A stretch of DNA of 35,390 bases from Kordiimonadaceae bacterium (GTDB taxonomy: Bacteria; Pseudomonadota; Alphaproteobacteria; Sphingomonadales; Emcibacteraceae), in the NCBI GenBank assembly GCA_018699075.1, contig JABIPV010000321.1, positions 1 to 35,390 of the forward strand. Reading direction: 5' to 3'. The number at the start of each line of letters is the position of its first letter. Positions within the stretch are counted from its first letter, which is position 1. Of this stretch, positions 34,003 through 35,390 are shown piece by piece. The notes beneath the pieces are model-generated. The model saw only the letters and a program-made list of their open reading frames with translations, was not told the DNA's origin and made no database searches. The position numbers and the translations under genes are program-made.

Positions 34003-34744
34003 GATTATGTCCATGATGTTTATGGTCATGACCTTCATTATGATGATGGGTATAAATGGCAACCCCTTCCGCAGGTCGGCCCATCATGGCATGATATTCC
34101 GGATTGTCCTTCACCAGTTCTGGTGTGCCACTACAACATATGTGACGGTTAAGACACAATACCTGATCAGTGGACGCCATCACAAGATGAAGATCATGTG
34201 AAATCATCAGCACCCCACAATTGGTTTCATCACGAACTTTGGCGATCAGGCCATATATTTCCTGTTGCCCCATAATATCAATACCCTGCACTGGTTCATC
34301 CAGTACCAGTAAATCAGGCTGCCCGAGCAATGCACGCGCAAGCAAAATGCGCTGCATTTCACCGCCGGATGCACTTTGCACTGGTTGATTTGATATATAA
34401 GAAAGTTTTACGGTTTCGAGCACTTTTTCAATGTCATCATACGTACTTCCCGGGCGAAGATATAAAAAATCGCGCACACTTAACGGAAGCACATCGTCAA
34501 TCATGACTTTTTGCGGCATATATCCAATTGAAATTTTGTTGGACCGATGCACGGTGCCAGAGCTGACGTCTAAAATACCTAATGATATTTTCATCAACGT
34601 ACTTTTACCCGCCCCATTAGGACCAATAAGCGTAACCGTCTCGCCCTTATTTACACAAAACGAAACATTTTCAAGCACAAGATTATTGTGATAACTTTTA
34701 CAGACATTATCTAGCCTCAAAAGTTGACTAGCATCACCGTCCAT
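33995..34744 (-). CDS. znuC: Zinc ABC transporter ATP-binding protein
   Basis: ZnuC powers zinc import. The roughly 249-residue protein has Walker A GPNGAGKST, the signature SASGGEMQR, Walker B LLVLDEPVQGID and the switch histidine in MISHDLHLV. The C-terminus is His-rich (HHHNEGHDHKHHGHNHD), which may buffer or sense zinc on the cytoplasmic side. ATG 34744 is preferred over the TTG at 34747; AGGGAT is about 10 nt upstream, within the end of zur. It overlaps znuB by 8 bases. Confidence 0.95.
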   Translation of the reverse strand: MDGDASQLLRLDNVCKSYHNNLVLENVSFCVNKGETVTLIGPNGAGKSTLMKISLGILDVSSGTVHRSNKISIGYMPQKVMIDDVLPLSVRDFLYLRPGSTYDDIEKVLETVKLSYISNQPVQSASGGEMQRILLARALLGQPDLLVLDEPVQGIDIMGQQEIYGLIAKVRDETNCGVLMISHDLHLVMASTDQVLCLNRHICCSGTPELVKDNPEYHAMMGRPAEGVAIYTHHHNEGHDHKHHGHNHD

Positions 34745-34749
34745 CAATT

Positions 34750-35211
34750 CTAATCCCTACAATTTTCGCAAATACCTGCGATTTCAAGAATTGAATTTTC
34801 ATATGAATAACCGTTATCTTTTGCGGCCTGCTTAATCACATCATGAAGTGATTTTTCATTCATTTCAGTGACATTGCTACATACTTTACAGATCATGAAA
34901 TGACCCTGATGTTTATGGGAAGGATCACTACATCCTACAAAGGCATTTAAACTTTCAATTCTATGAACGAAACCTTCTTCAATTAGGAAATCGAGCGCGC
35001 GGTAAACCGTCGGCGGCGCGACCCTTTTTGTCCCATCACTTAAAAGGTCTAATACCTCATAAGCCGTAATTGGTTCATGCTTGCCCCAAACAAGTTCAAG
35101 CACCCGACGACGCAACGGTGTAAATCTGGTTTCCCGTTCTTCACAAATTTTTTGTGCGGCTTCAATTGCGTTTTCAATACACGCATCATGATCATGTTTA
35201 TGTTCTAACAA
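34750..35211 (-). CDS. zur: Zinc uptake regulator Zur (Fur family)
   Basis: Zur represses zinc-uptake genes when zinc is bound. The 153-residue Fur-type protein has an N-terminal His/Asp-rich segment (HKHDHDACIENA), a winged helix (RFTPLRRRVLELVW, then APPTVYRALDFLIEEGFVHRI) and a dimerisation domain. The structural zinc cysteines are in ICKVC and CENC. Cotranscription with znuC and znuB makes Zur more likely than Fur or Irr. The start appears to be TTG at 35211 with AGAGAG 5 nt upstream. No clear Zur box was recognised in the 90-bp gap to hisI. Confidence 0.92.
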   Translation of the reverse strand: MLEHKHDHDACIENAIEAAQKICEERETRFTPLRRRVLELVWGKHEPITAYEVLDLLSDGTKRVAPPTVYRALDFLIEEGFVHRIESLNAFVGCSDPSHKHQGHFMICKVCSNVTEMNEKSLHDVIKQAAKDNGYSYENSILEIAGICENCRD

Positions 35212-35301
35212 TGGTACTCTCTTTTTATTAGTATTTGTTAAAGACCCTAGATATGATATTGCCCTGAATGTATAAAAATATCAAGTCACTAGGATAATAT
35301 A

Positions 35302-35390
35302 ATGGCGACACAAACTAATTACAATCAAGTAGAGCAACTTATTGGTAATTTAAAATTTAACGATGTAGGCTTAATACCTGCGATTGCACA
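35302..35390 (+). CDS. hisI: Phosphoribosyl-AMP cyclohydrolase, N-terminal part only
   Basis: The frame is open from the ATG to the window edge, giving 29 complete residues. IGNLKFNDVGLIPAIAQ (the last codon is cut by the edge) matches the start of HisI, which opens the adenine ring of phosphoribosyl-AMP in histidine synthesis. AGGATAA lies about 7 nt before the ATG. The catalytic and metal-binding parts are outside the window. The gene is divergent from zur. Confidence 0.8.
   Translation, partial: MATQTNYNQVEQLIGNLKFNDVGLIPAIA

Noticed and set aside
35212..35301. Zur box in the zur-hisI gap
   Set aside because: No palindrome resembling the alphaproteobacterial Zur motif could be found by eye.

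Overview
The window looks like the chromosome of a low-GC, probably marine, motile Alphaproteobacterium. Several gene orders are typical of that class: bamE / cytochrome bc1 chaperone / DUF177 / plsX / fabH / ihfA / merR / tRNA-Pro; nrdR / ribD / ribE / ribB / ribH / nusB / thiL; and a C4-pathway 5-aminolevulinate synthase near an LdtR-like MarR regulator and hemB. The sequence alone does not fix the order or genus.

Positions 1-2917 are an accessory segment. It starts with the N-terminus of a minus-strand lipoprotein with Ig/cadherin-like repeats, cut by the window edge. Next is a lone plus-strand gene (715-2097) whose C-terminal half carries motifs resembling the palm and fingers of family A DNA polymerases and T7-type RNA polymerases. 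This gene lies between imperfect inverted repeats (598-635 and 2411-2453). It is followed by about 820 bp with no convincing gene but several hairpins. The segment abuts the 3' end of tRNA-Pro(GGG), a common type of integration site. This is the best candidate for an undescribed system in the window.

Positions 2918-8571 hold tRNA-Pro, a small secreted protein of unknown function, and the minus-strand cluster for fatty-acid and phospholipid initiation with DUF177 and the bc1 chaperone. bamE diverges from this cluster. Positions 8568-14333 are a minus-strand run of nrdR, four riboflavin genes, nusB, thiL and fliL. The ribB product has a degenerate GTP cyclohydrolase II half (RibBX type). thiL has no ATG, GTG or TTG for its full-length frame and probably starts at CTG.

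Positions 14351-19577 carry glyA, rpiB, a possible structured RNA, a small conserved gene, hemA, an LdtR-like regulator and, divergently, hemB. Positions 19625-25631 carry motA and motB on either side of a threonine ammonia-lyase gene, then an SLC13 permease and an aminoacyl-tRNA-protein transferase. Positions 25751-30499 are a TakP-like TRAP transporter locus with two tandem, closely related binding-protein genes, each behind a matching promoter, then the small and large membrane subunits and a strong terminator. Positions 30563-35390 hold queF, sseA, metC, the zinc uptake and regulation set znuB-znuC-zur, and the first codons of hisI.

Outside the left end the window is a dense core chromosome with short gaps and many translationally coupled starts.
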